Shown here: positions 23,714 to 32,746 of the stretch, piece after piece
Layout of the letters: the number at the start of each line of letters is the position of its first letter
How positions within the stretch are numbered: the first letter of the stretch is position 1
Source: Candidatus Brocadia pituitae
GTDB lineage: Bacteria; Planctomycetota; Brocadiia; Brocadiales; Brocadiaceae
Direction: 5' to 3'
Length of the DNA: 64,000 nucleotides
Assembly (NCBI GenBank): GCA_017347445.1
Contig: AP021856.1
Location: forward strand, 1,310,613-1,374,612
The notes under the pieces: generated by a model
Told to the model about the DNA's origin: nothing
Seen by the model: only the letters and a program-made list of their open reading frames with translations
The model's database searches: none
Position numbers and translations under genes: made by a program

Positions 23714-23878
23714 GGGTGGCACGGACAAACTCCGTTTGTCCGTGTTGGACTTGCACGGCAGTGTTTACGAAGTATTCATTTTAACCTGTGGATAGACAAT
23801 ACAAGGCAGACCGCGCAAGCACAAGGAAGGAATCAGTGAGGCAAAAACACGGACACGCATAGCTTGTCCGTGCCACCC
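23714..23878. repeat. MITE-like palindromic element, copy 2
   Basis: It has the same terminal repeats GGGTGGCACGGACAA / TTGTCCGTGCCACCC and left hairpin as the copy at 21160-21249, with about 75 bp more in the middle. The right hairpin has diverged (CGGACACGCATAGCTTGTCC). Confidence 0.72.
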
Positions 23879-24165
23879 CGTTAGATTAGGGCGACACAGT
23901 ATCAAGTTTGTAAATCACAAATTGTGAGCCTCTTGAGTACAAGTCATGCGGTTTTTCAGTAGCTTAGCCCGACTTTCGCAATTCGCACCGCTAAGCATAA
24001 AAATATGAAACAGAAAGAACTCCTGAATACATTCAAGGGCTATTTTGAAGAATCAATAACCGAATCGATCAAGCATGCGTAAATTAGCCCTACTTACGGA
24101 TACAACCCCGCGATCCAACTTTCCTAACCGGTATTTCCCACTGATTGATTACGGAGATAACCTTA

Positions 24166-24351
24166 TCAACCATTTTCCATTAGTGATATGGAGAGAGATA
24201 ACATATCCCATCCAAACTCATTGTTAAATTTAGCCATTCCAATTCCCGTATCCACTATTGTTTCATTCACTAACAGATCTTTATTGCATATTGAGCAGCG
24301 ATACCTGTACTTTTTAAAATGTAGCGGCGAGACGAAATTTATCAGTTTCAT
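24166..24351 (-). CDS. Possible 61-residue CxxC protein
   Basis: The frame reads MKLINFVSPLHFKKYRYRCS, ICNKDLLVNETIVDTG and so on, with one CxxC pair (RCSICNKDL). That could be half of a small zinc site or a remnant of a longer zinc-ribbon protein. The ribosome site is weak. I do not recognise it. Confidence 0.3.
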   Translation of the reverse strand: MKLINFVSPLHFKKYRYRCSICNKDLLVNETIVDTGIGMAKFNNEFGWDMLSLSISLMENG

Positions 24352-24455
24352 TACCGGGCATAATTTAAAAAAATAGTTGAATTATGGGATTATTTTACTA
24401 TATTTAAAAAAATAAGTGTATTTGCACTTCTTGTAATAATTACTATTGCATATTT

Positions 24456-24851
24456 ATGGTTAAACAATTATTAAAATTAATTCTTTCATTAATCTTGATA
24501 GGTAGCATTTTCTGCTCTTTCGGATTGGGAGAGGCTATCAGCTTTAATGTTCAGTCAGATCATCAGCAAGACGAGGTCTCGATTGATTTACATCAGGATA
24601 GCTTTTCCTGTGTCATTGTTGACGATCACAGTAATCCTTTGGTCCCCCATTTCACATCTTTTCCTGCAGAGGAATGTGAGCCGGAAGAAGAATGTGCTAC
24701 AAAGAAACAAGGGACTCTTCATGGATACTATTTAAACAGAGCGCAATTAACAGATCCTGTAAATACACCATCGTTACGTTCCGTCCCCTTATCGAATTAC
24801 TGCCTTTACCATCCTTCCCTTTACCTTCTTTTTGAAGTATTCATCCTTTAA
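24456..24851 (+). CDS. Hypothetical secreted protein ahead of the RND operon
   Basis: 131 residues with an N-terminal hydrophobic segment (LLKLILSLILIGSIFCSFGL), probably a signal peptide or anchor. An acidic Cys pair follows (EECEPEEECATKKQ) together with several His. It is 200 bases upstream of the efflux adaptor and shares its AT-rich, ribosome-site-poor upstream region. Small proteins preceding efflux operons can be metal sensors or periplasmic binders, but nothing in the sequence proves this. Confidence 0.55.
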   Translation: MVKQLLKLILSLILIGSIFCSFGLGEAISFNVQSDHQQDEVSIDLHQDSFSCVIVDDHSNPLVPHFTSFPAEECEPEEECATKKQGTLHGYYLNRAQLTDPVNTPSLRSVPLSNYCLYHPSLYLLFEVFIL

Positions 24852-25051
24852 TCTTTTCTGAATAAGTAGCCTTTGCTGCCTGCTTGTCTAATTAATTTCC
24901 ATTATTGTTTAAAGCGTTTTATGAGTGTATGGACGCGTCGGTAAGCTAAACAGGCTTTCAGGTTGAGGCATTGTCTGCAATTTTTGTTTACCAACTCAGC
25001 AGGAAATATTTCCGCTTTAATTTTCTAATTGTTTAATAATAAAAATTTAAA

Positions 25052-26152
25052 ATGTCAAAAATATTAATAAAAAGAATGCTCATGCTCGTAGGCCTGATTA
25101 CTTTGTTATGCCATGCAGGTTGTGAAACAGAACACGGAGAACATAAAAAAGAGGAAGTCAAATTTCAGGTTACCAGCCCGGTGAAAAAAGACACGGTTAT
25201 CACCAGGGATTACGTATGCCAGATCCATGCCATACAACATATTGAACTAAGGGCATTCGAAAGAGGTTACTTAAAAAAGATTTTTGTGGATGAAGGGCAG
25301 TTGGTTAAGAAAGGACAGCTTATGTTCCAGATCTTGCCCATTATATATCATGCCGAATTGAAGAAGGCACAGGCAGAGGCAAAGGCGGCAGAAATCGAAT
25401 ATTTAAATACAAAGTCACTTGCGGACGACAATGTAGTATCTCCTAATGAGTTGGCATTGGCTAAGGCCAGATTCGAGAAAGCAAAGGCTGAACAGAAATT
25501 GGCTCGGGCACACTTGATGTTTACGAAGATCAGATCGCCCTTTGATGGTTTGATGGGTCGCTTCCAGGTAAGGCTTGGGAGCCTTTTGGAAGAAGGCGAA
25601 CTGCTTACCACCTTGTCGGATAACAGTAAAATATGGGCGTATTTCAATGTGCCGGAAGCAGAATATTTAGATTACAAAACAAGGACAAAAAACGACAAAC
25701 CGATACAAGTAAAGTTACAAATGGCAAATCATGAGATTTTTGAATACCCCGGAGTAGTTACCACCATTGAAGCAGATTTTAATAGCGAAACAGGCAACAT
25801 TGCTTTCAGGGCAACATTCCCCAACCCGAAAGAACTTTTAAGGCATGGAGAAACAGGCAATATCCTCATGTCCAAACCGATCAAAAATGCACTGCTGATC
25901 CCGCAGAAAGCCACCTTTGAGATATTGGACAAGAAATATGTTTTTGTAATAGATGAAAATAATGTCGTAAGATCAAGACAAATTATCGTAGGAGAGGAAA
26001 TGCCACACTTATATGTGGTAAAAGAGGGTTTGACTGAAAACGACAAGATACTTTTAGAAGGCTTGCGCAAAGTAAGAGATAAGGATGAAATCATCTATGA
26101 ATTTTTGGATCCCAATTCGGTAATGTCACATCTGGAATTGTATTCAGAATGA
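25052..26152 (+). CDS. RND efflux periplasmic adaptor (AcrA/MexA family)
   Basis: 366 residues with an N-terminal signal and a Cys at 24 (HAGCETEHGE) that may be lipidated, although the lipobox is atypical. Order of domains: beta-barrel start (DYVCQIHAIQHIELRAFERG), lipoyl half (LKKIFVDEGQLVKKGQLMFQ), helical hairpin (about 105-155, rich in Ala/Lys), second lipoyl half (FDGLMGRFQVRLGSLLEEGE), then membrane-proximal strands. It bridges the inner-membrane pump and the outer-membrane factor encoded next. There is no Shine-Dalgarno motif before the ATG, only A/T. Confidence 0.9.
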   Translation: MSKILIKRMLMLVGLITLLCHAGCETEHGEHKKEEVKFQVTSPVKKDTVITRDYVCQIHAIQHIELRAFERGYLKKIFVDEGQLVKKGQLMFQILPIIYHAELKKAQAEAKAAEIEYLNTKSLADDNVVSPNELALAKARFEKAKAEQKLARAHLMFTKIRSPFDGLMGRFQVRLGSLLEEGELLTTLSDNSKIWAYFNVPEAEYLDYKTRTKNDKPIQVKLQMANHEIFEYPGVVTTIEADFNSETGNIAFRATFPNPKELLRHGETGNILMSKPIKNALLIPQKATFEILDKKYVFVIDENNVVRSRQIIVGEEMPHLYVVKEGLTENDKILLEGLRKVRDKDEIIYEFLDPNSVMSHLELYSE

Positions 26153-26190
26153 TGTAAGTATTAAAAAAGAAAGGTAAAAAAACAAGAAAC

Positions 26191-29100
26191 ATGTTTGGTA
26201 AAATTCTTCATAGGCCAATCTTCTCAATTGTCATATCGCTCATCATCGTTTTTATGGGTGGATTGGCCATAACACGGCTACCCGTATCGCAGTTTCCTGA
26301 AATTGCCCCCACAACAGTAAATATTTTTATCGCTTATCCGGGATCCAGTTCCGATGTGTTGATTAAGTCAACCATTATTCCATTGGAAACGGCTATCAAT
26401 GGTGTTCAGGATATGAGATACATAGTATCTGACGCTACCAGCGCCGGAGAGGCGACCATCCGGATAATATTTGAACCCGGTACAGATCCAAATCAGGCGG
26501 TTATAAGAGTAAAAACCAGGGTGGATCAGGTAATGCCCCTTCTTCCCTTACTGGTTCAACGTGAAGGAGTTATCATTACACCGATACAGCCCAGCATGTT
26601 GATGTATGTGAACCTATACAGTGAAGACAAGAATACCGATGAAAAGTTTCTTTATAACTACGCCTATACCAAAATGATACCGGAAATACAGCGAATTAAA
26701 GGTATTGCTATGGCACAAATACTGGGGAGCCGGAAATATGCCATGCGCATCTGGTTGAAACCCGATCGAATGCGGGCATATAACATTTCGGCAGAAGAAG
26801 TGATGGAGGCGCTGGCGGAGCAAAGCATTATAGGGAGGCCGGGGAGATTAGGGCAAAGTTCAGGAATACAGGCGCAATCGTTGGAGTACGTGCTGACATA
26901 CCCAGGATGGTATAATAAACCGGAACAATATAAGGACATTATCATTCATGCCAATGAAAAAGGCGAAATACTTTACCTGAAAGATATCGCCAATGTAGAG
27001 CTGGGAAGCGAATTTTTTGACATCTATTCCAACCTTGACGGTCATCCTGCGGCATCTATTGTATTAAAACAAACAGTCGGCAGTAATGCCAGGGATGTAA
27101 TTAAGCAGGTAAAGACTGAACTGGAAAGGCTAAAAACGGAGTTCCCACCGGGAATGGATTATAAGATCAGTTATGATGTATCACAATTTTTGGATGCCTC
27201 GATTGAACAGGTGATGCATACCTTACGAGACGCATTTATCCTGGTAGCTTTAGTTGTATTTATCTTTCTTGGGGATTGGCGCTCCACATTGATTCCAACC
27301 CTGGCCGTTCCAGTATCCCTGATTGGCTCATTCTTTGTTATGCAACTTTTCGGACTTTCTATTAACCTGGTCACCTTATTTGCCCTTGTGCTGGCCATTG
27401 GTATTGTCGTGGACAATGCTATTGTGGTGGTAGAAGCCGTGCATGCCAAAATGGAAGAAGAAGCAAACCTGTCGCCATACGATGCAACCAAACAAGTGTT
27501 GGGTGAGATCAGTGGCGCCATTATAGCCATTACCCTGGTGATGACAGCGGTATTTATCCCTGTTGCATTCATGTCAGGTCCGGTAGGTGTATTCTACCGG
27601 CAGTTCTCCATTACGATGGCCACTTCCATTGTTATTTCAGGTATTGTTGCACTTACGCTTACACCGGTGCTGTGTGCCATCATATTGAAGAATACGCACG
27701 GCAAGCCGAGAAGAAAATCACCAATCAAGTGGTTGCTTGGCTATTTTAACAGGTGGTTTGAAAAGCTGACAGGAAGATATGTAGGATTGCTAAAGCTAAT
27801 AGTGAACAGAAGGTTGGTTACTTTTGGGATATTGCTGGTTTTTAGTTTAGGGATATATCAGGGAAATAAAATTGTTCCGGCAGGATTTGTACCCGGGGAA
27901 GATCAGGGGACAATTTATGCCGTTATACAAACCCCTCCGGGATCCACGCTGGAATTAACCAATCAGGTAGCCCAGGAACTGCAAAATATTTGTGAAGAAA
28001 TTGATGGTGTTGAATCGGTTGTTTCGTTGGCCGGTTATGAGATCATGACAGAAGGACGAGGCTCTAATGCGGGGACTTGCCTGATCAACCTGAAGGACTG
28101 GTCGAAGCGTGCACAATCGGTGCATGAAATTGTAGAGGAATTGGAAGAAAAAACACGTGATATGGGGGCTATCATCGAGTTTTTTGAACCACCCCCTGTG
28201 CCTGGGTTTGGTTCCTCTGGCGGTTTTTCCCTGCGCTTGCTTGATAAAACCGATTCTACAGATTACCACGAATTTGAAAAAATAAATAATGAATTCATGG
28301 ATTCCTTGCGCAAACGAAAAGAGCTGTCGGGCTTATTTACCTTTTATGCAGCCAATTATCCTCAATATGAGTTGGTGATAGACAACAAAATTGCTATGCA
28401 AAAAGGAGTGTCTATCGGAAAAGCAATGGAAAACCTCAATATTTTGATAGGAAGTACTTATGAGCAAGGTTTTATTCGGTTTGGCCGTTTTTTCAAAGTT
28501 TATGTACAGGCAGTTCCGGAAAGCCGAAGGTTCCCGTCGGATATTAAGAACCTGTATGTAAAAAATGAAAATAATGAGATGGTGCCTTATTCAGCATTCA
28601 TGAAGATCAAAAAAACACAGGGGCCCAACGAAATTACCCGTTACAACTTATACAATTCGGCGGCCATCAGGGGATTTCCTGCAGCGGGATACACTACTGG
28701 CGATGCCATACGAGCAATACGGGAGGTAGCTAAGGAAACTTTGCCTACGGGGTATGACACCGCCTGGGAAGGTCTTTCATTTGATGAAGCCGCGCGGGGA
28801 AATGAAGCGGTTTATATCTTTATTGTCGTGCTCATTTTTATCTATTTGTTGCTTGCTGCACAGTATGAAAGCTTCATCTTGCCTTTTGCAGTAATCCTTT
28901 CCCTCCCGATCGGAGTATTTGGTTCGTTTTCACTGCTCAAGCTCATGGGGTTGGCCAATGACGTTTATGCCCAGGTGGGAATGATCATGTTGATCGGCTT
29001 GCTGGCTAAGAATGCTGTGCTGATCGTGGAATTTGCCGTTCAGAACCATCGGCAGGGTGTGGACTTAGTCAATGCGGCCATAGAGGGTGCCAGGGTGCGT

Positions 29101-29361
29101 TTCCGTCCGATTCTAATGACCTCATTTGCCTTTTGTGCGGGATTAATACCCCTGGTCAGCGCCACCGGGCCTGGTGCCATTGGTAATCGTACCATAGGCT
29201 CATCATCTCTTGGGGGTATGCTTATTGGAACCGTCTTCGGGGTGATCGTTATTCCCGGATTGTATTACATATTCGGCAAACTCACAGAGGGCCGTCAAGT
29301 CATAAGAGAGGAATATGACGAACCCCTGTCAGAAGAATATGTACATAGAAAAGAAAGTTAA
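26191..29361 (+). CDS. RND multidrug efflux pump, HAE-1 (AcrB/MexB) type
   Basis: This 1056-residue inner-membrane proton-driven pump has twelve predicted helices in two repeats with large periplasmic loops. In helix 4 the proton-relay motif reads GIVVDNAIVVVEAVHAKMEE, with the second Asp of AcrB replaced by Asn, as in Bacteroidota members. Other hallmarks are LPVSQFPEIAPTTVNI, MSGPVGVFYRQFSITMA and GLLAKNAVLIVEFAV. Likely substrates are amphiphilic drugs, detergents or lipids. It lies 38 bases after the adaptor gene. Confidence 0.93.
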   Translation: MFGKILHRPIFSIVISLIIVFMGGLAITRLPVSQFPEIAPTTVNIFIAYPGSSSDVLIKSTIIPLETAINGVQDMRYIVSDATSAGEATIRIIFEPGTDPNQAVIRVKTRVDQVMPLLPLLVQREGVIITPIQPSMLMYVNLYSEDKNTDEKFLYNYAYTKMIPEIQRIKGIAMAQILGSRKYAMRIWLKPDRMRAYNISAEEVMEALAEQSIIGRPGRLGQSSGIQAQSLEYVLTYPGWYNKPEQYKDIIIHANEKGEILYLKDIANVELGSEFFDIYSNLDGHPAASIVLKQTVGSNARDVIKQVKTELERLKTEFPPGMDYKISYDVSQFLDASIEQVMHTLRDAFILVALVVFIFLGDWRSTLIPTLAVPVSLIGSFFVMQLFGLSINLVTLFALVLAIGIVVDNAIVVVEAVHAKMEEEANLSPYDATKQVLGEISGAIIAITLVMTAVFIPVAFMSGPVGVFYRQFSITMATSIVISGIVALTLTPVLCAIILKNTHGKPRRKSPIKWLLGYFNRWFEKLTGRYVGLLKLIVNRRLVTFGILLVFSLGIYQGNKIVPAGFVPGEDQGTIYAVIQTPPGSTLELTNQVAQELQNICEEIDGVESVVSLAGYEIMTEGRGSNAGTCLINLKDWSKRAQSVHEIVEELEEKTRDMGAIIEFFEPPPVPGFGSSGGFSLRLLDKTDSTDYHEFEKINNEFMDSLRKRKELSGLFTFYAANYPQYELVIDNKIAMQKGVSIGKAMENLNILIGSTYEQGFIRFGRFFKVYVQAVPESRRFPSDIKNLYVKNENNEMVPYSAFMKIKKTQGPNEITRYNLYNSAAIRGFPAAGYTTGDAIRAIREVAKETLPTGYDTAWEGLSFDEAARGNEAVYIFIVVLIFIYLLLAAQYESFILPFAVILSLPIGVFGSFSLLKLMGLANDVYAQVGMIMLIGLLAKNAVLIVEFAVQNHRQGVDLVNAAIEGARVRFRPILMTSFAFCAGLIPLVSATGPGAIGNRTIGSSSLGGMLIGTVFGVIVIPGLYYIFGKLTEGRQVIREEYDEPLSEEYVHRKES

Positions 29362-29453
29362 AACATGATCTCAAAAAACCTGCGGAAAGATAACGATCTA
29401 ATTAAAAAATTGTAAAGGGGTGAAAAAAGGAGTAATCGAAGAAATTAAATACA

Positions 29454-30884
29454 ATGAAAAGAAATAACATATTAAACTATCTAAGAATATTCTGCATTTT
29501 ACTGGTATTCGAAGGCTGTGCGCCTGCGTTAGTACAGAAAACAGCAAATAACAGCGTTCCAAAAAGTTATAATAATGCACAGGATGCAACCAATACAGCA
29601 CAGGTTAGTTGGATGAAATTTTTAACCGATACTAATCTTGTGGCCCTGGTTGATACTGCATTGCAAAACAATCAGGAACTGAATATCACTTTGCAGGAAA
29701 TTATAATTGCCGAAAATGAAGTACAAGCCAGAAAAGGTGAATATCTGCCTTTTGTAAATCTTAAGGTAGGAGCCGGGGCTGAAAAGGTGGGTGAGTATAC
29801 CAGGGATGGGGCTGTTGAAAAAAACCTTGATATTAGACCGGGCAAGGAATTCCCTGAACCACTGCCGGATTATCTTATATCCGCCAATGTCTCATGGGAG
29901 GTGGATATATGGAAAAAGCTGCGAAATGCTAAAAAGGCAGCAGCATTGCGGTATCTGTCCACAATTGAAGGGAAAAATTTCATGGTAACCAAGCTGATTG
30001 CCGAAATAGCCATTTCTTATTACGAACTGATGGCGCTCGACAACCTGCTGGCAACGGTAAAACAGTACGTTGAAATCCAAAAAAACGCCCTGAGAATCGT
30101 AAAACTACAGAAACAAGCGGCGAAAGCAACCGAACTGGCAGTGCGTAAGTTTGAGGCAGAGGTGCTCAAAAATCAAGGTTATCTGTACAATATTGAACAA
30201 AAGATTGTGGAAACGGAGAACAAGACCAACTTCCTGGTGGGTAGATTCCCTCAGCCTATTCAGCGAAACTCACAGGGTTATAATGATTTGGTGCCCAACA
30301 CAATGCATACCGGCCTTCCATCGCAATTATTGACCAACCGTCCTGACATTAAACAAGCCGAACTGGAACTGGCAGCAGCAAGGCTGGATGTGAAGGTGGC
30401 GAGAGCCAGGTTCTACCCTTCTTTGGATATTGTTGCAGGTGTAGGCTACGAGGCATTTGATCCGAGTTTCTTGATAAGAACGCCGGAATCCATGCTTTAT
30501 AACCTGGCCGGGGAATTGTCGGTACCCCTGATCAACAGAAGGGCAATAAAGTCGGCTTACTACAATGCAAACGCAAAGCAGATACAAGCTGTTTACAATT
30601 ACGAACGTACCGTTCTGAACGCTTACATTGAGGTTGTCAATAAACTGTCAAAGGTTGGTAACCTGGGAAAAACTTATGACCGGAAGGAAAAGCAGGTGCA
30701 GGCGCTTACCCAGTCGATTACGATTGCAAACAAACTGTTCAAATCAGCCAGGGCCGATTATCTGGAAGTGTTAATGACCCAACGTGATGCGTTGGAAGCG
30801 AAAATGGAATTGATTGAAACAAAAGCACAACAAATGTACGCAATGGTTAATATTTACCAGGCGTTGGGTGGGGGGTGGAAATAA
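29454..30884 (+). CDS. RND outer-membrane factor (TolC/NodT family lipoprotein)
   Basis: 476 residues. The signal ends at Cys22 in VFEGCAP, consistent with a lipoprotein. Two outer-membrane-efflux repeats are visible (SWMKFLTDTNLVALVDTALQ; LLTNRPDIKQAELELAAARL; ADYLEVLMTQRDALEAK). It would form the trimeric channel-tunnel completing the pump. The start is preceded by an A-rich stretch and GGAG 18 bases away, too far to be typical. Confidence 0.9.
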   Translation: MKRNNILNYLRIFCILLVFEGCAPALVQKTANNSVPKSYNNAQDATNTAQVSWMKFLTDTNLVALVDTALQNNQELNITLQEIIIAENEVQARKGEYLPFVNLKVGAGAEKVGEYTRDGAVEKNLDIRPGKEFPEPLPDYLISANVSWEVDIWKKLRNAKKAAALRYLSTIEGKNFMVTKLIAEIAISYYELMALDNLLATVKQYVEIQKNALRIVKLQKQAAKATELAVRKFEAEVLKNQGYLYNIEQKIVETENKTNFLVGRFPQPIQRNSQGYNDLVPNTMHTGLPSQLLTNRPDIKQAELELAAARLDVKVARARFYPSLDIVAGVGYEAFDPSFLIRTPESMLYNLAGELSVPLINRRAIKSAYYNANAKQIQAVYNYERTVLNAYIEVVNKLSKVGNLGKTYDRKEKQVQALTQSITIANKLFKSARADYLEVLMTQRDALEAKMELIETKAQQMYAMVNIYQALGGGWK

Positions 30885-30960
30885 GTTGTCAGTGTTTTAA
30901 AGGATTTATAGTCCTTTCCCTTTCGTACTTTTATTTCAGTGAAATGGCCGAACGAAACAT

Positions 30961-31010
30961 AAGAGAAGTCAGTACCGCCATGTACTGGCGATTCCTGACT
31001 TCTCTTTTAT
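30961..31010. terminator. Rho-independent terminator between the RND operon and cysC
   Basis: AAGAGAAGTCAG (30961-30972) pairs perfectly with CTGACTTCTCTT (30995-31006). A short inner CGCCA/TGGCG stem lies in the loop, and TTTT follows. The flanking genes converge, so it may serve both strands. A second perfect 9-bp hairpin (TGGTTGATT/AATCAACCA) is at 31033-31060. Confidence 0.7.
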
Positions 31011-31067
31011 CACCGTGAGTGCAGTCAATGCATGGTTGATTTTCCATCGGTAATCAACCACTATTCC

Positions 31068-31679
31068 TCAAAACTTTACATATCCCTTCGCTTCAAGATA
31101 ATTTAATACCGCTCGTGTTGATTCATCGACGGTCATTTTTGATGTGTCTACCGTGAGCTCAGGATGCAGGGGCTCTTCATACGGCGCTGATATGCCGGTA
31201 AATTCCTTGACCTCGCCGGCACGCGCTTTTTTGTAAAGCCCTTTCGTATCCCGCTGTTCACAGACTTCAATGGGACATTTTATATAGATTTCAATAAATT
31301 CTCCGTCTTTGAGTAGTTTCCTTACGTTGTCTCTGTCCTGTCTGTAGGGTGATATAAATGCCGTGATGGCGATCATATTTGCATCGGTGAACAGTTTTGC
31401 TACCTCACCAATACGGCGAATATTCTCGGTACGGTCTTCCGGTGAAAAACCAAGGTTTTTATTCAGTCCATGACGGATGTTATCACCGTCGAGTATGTAT
31501 GCAAGGTGTTTGTTCTCCAGAAGGGCATGCTCAAGCTCGACGGCAATAGTCGATTTTCCTGAGCCTGACAGACCTGTCAGCCAGATCGTTACCCCTTTTT
31601 GTTTCATAAGATTAACTCTGTCGTCTTTTGTGATCTTTCCATGATGCCATTTAATATTGGTAGCTTTTTGTACGGTCAT
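31068..31679 (-). CDS. cysC: Adenylylsulfate kinase CysC
   Basis: The enzyme phosphorylates adenosine 5'-phosphosulfate to PAPS with ATP. The ATG at 31679 follows AAGGAGACGAG; a start 30 bases further upstream adds only MYFLKAKGDE. The P-loop GLSGSGKST, the DGDNIRHGLNKNLGFS motif, ITAFISPYRQDRD and GLYKKARAGEVKEFTGISAP are all standard. About 203 residues, normal length. No ATP sulfurylase or reductase is next to it, so it may provide PAPS for sulfation or assimilation. The SPASM radical SAM gene lies upstream in the same orientation with a gap of about 45 bases. Confidence 0.95.
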   Translation of the reverse strand: MTVQKATNIKWHHGKITKDDRVNLMKQKGVTIWLTGLSGSGKSTIAVELEHALLENKHLAYILDGDNIRHGLNKNLGFSPEDRTENIRRIGEVAKLFTDANMIAITAFISPYRQDRDNVRKLLKDGEFIEIYIKCPIEVCEQRDTKGLYKKARAGEVKEFTGISAPYEEPLHPELTVDTSKMTVDESTRAVLNYLEAKGYVKF

Positions 31680-31724
31680 CTCGTCTCCTTTTGCTTTTAA
31701 AAAGTACAAAGTGGTAAATATTTC

Positions 31725-32711
31725 CTAAGGTATCTGTTTCAGCTTTAATGCATCACAATTACCGCAGACATCATTCTGATGTTCGCGGAAATAGTGCATG
31801 TTTTCACCATGCCAGATCTCATCTATGCCTTGCTTCAAGAGATTCCCCACCTCATAACGGGGGAGGTCGCAACAGGGGGTAGCCTTGCCATCAATGTTAA
31901 TGTACAAATAATCATAAGGTTTCGGACAGTATTTATCAAACCGGTACATGACAGGGCGTAGTCGTTTATAGAAAAGCCGAAGTAACCGATTGTCAAATGC
32001 AGTATAGTTGGTATCGACTTGCAGTCCATACTTTCCGGCAATTTCACCGGCATCTTTATAAATTTCCAATTCCTCTTTCAAATTCGGCCTCTTAAAACTG
32101 TTATTCCCAAGTGGATTGTTGAGTCGCACTAAATATACACGGTCTGCACCTACTTCTCCTGCAAATTGTATAGTATCAAGACATTGAGGTTTGTCATGCA
32201 TGGTTATCTGAATGGTGATAATGGGCTTTCGCTTCTTTCCCCGGCTGCGCAAGAGAGATTTTATATTATTTTGGACAACGGTATTTGAAGGATGGCCATC
32301 AGTAACTTCATGGCCCTCTTCAATACTGTCTAAGGAAATTGTTAGTTTGTCTAATGTTTCAAGAAACTTTTCAATAAATGGAGCCAGCAATAAGCCATTC
32401 GTTGTTACACCGACATAGTGCCCCTTATGTTTGGTATAGAGAATCATATCCATGAGTTCCGGATGCAGGAGAGGTTCACCCCATCCGGTAAGGGTGATAT
32501 TATAGCCAGAATCCATCCTGTCGATAATCTTTTTAAAAAGATCCAGGGAGATGTCTTTTTCAGGCAGATTGAAAGACTCGCGCGGACACATACCACAGGT
32601 ATAATTACAGCGGTTTGTGATTTCAATCTGGATACGCTCAGGTCTCCGGGGGATGGTATAAAAGGTTCTTCCGACCATACCTTTTATAAGGGGTAGGGGG
32701 TTGGTAAGCAT
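31725..32711 (-). CDS. Radical SAM/SPASM protein
   Basis: 328 residues. The radical SAM cluster motif ITNRCNYTCGMCPRE is at about 32-46, followed by NITLTGWGEPLLHPEL. The C-terminal SPASM region has auxiliary-cluster cysteines (CPKPYDYLYINIDGKATPCC, then CGNCDALK). Proteins of this group act on peptides, enzymes or sugars; the substrate is not evident. It lies in a cysC-radical SAM-purF run on the minus strand. Confidence 0.85.
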   Translation of the reverse strand: MLTNPLPLIKGMVGRTFYTIPRRPERIQIEITNRCNYTCGMCPRESFNLPEKDISLDLFKKIIDRMDSGYNITLTGWGEPLLHPELMDMILYTKHKGHYVGVTTNGLLLAPFIEKFLETLDKLTISLDSIEEGHEVTDGHPSNTVVQNNIKSLLRSRGKKRKPIITIQITMHDKPQCLDTIQFAGEVGADRVYLVRLNNPLGNNSFKRPNLKEELEIYKDAGEIAGKYGLQVDTNYTAFDNRLLRLFYKRLRPVMYRFDKYCPKPYDYLYINIDGKATPCCDLPRYEVGNLLKQGIDEIWHGENMHYFREHQNDVCGNCDALKLKQIP

Positions 32712-32746
32712 CTATTCGTTCAGGACAAGTATCAAATTACCGTATC

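Larger units (their letters stand above)
23467..24455. other. 990-bp region, mostly without genes
   Basis: It carries MITE copy 2 (23714-23878). A tiny frame at 24005-24085 (MKQKELLNTFKGYFEESITE) may be a gene scrap. A 61-codon minus frame is at 24166-24351. Nothing else was convincing. Confidence 0.5.

Noticed and set aside
31033-31060. Second hairpin near cysC as a terminator
   Set aside because: The 9-bp stem is perfect but no T run follows on either strand; the stronger hairpin at 30961-31010 already explains termination.
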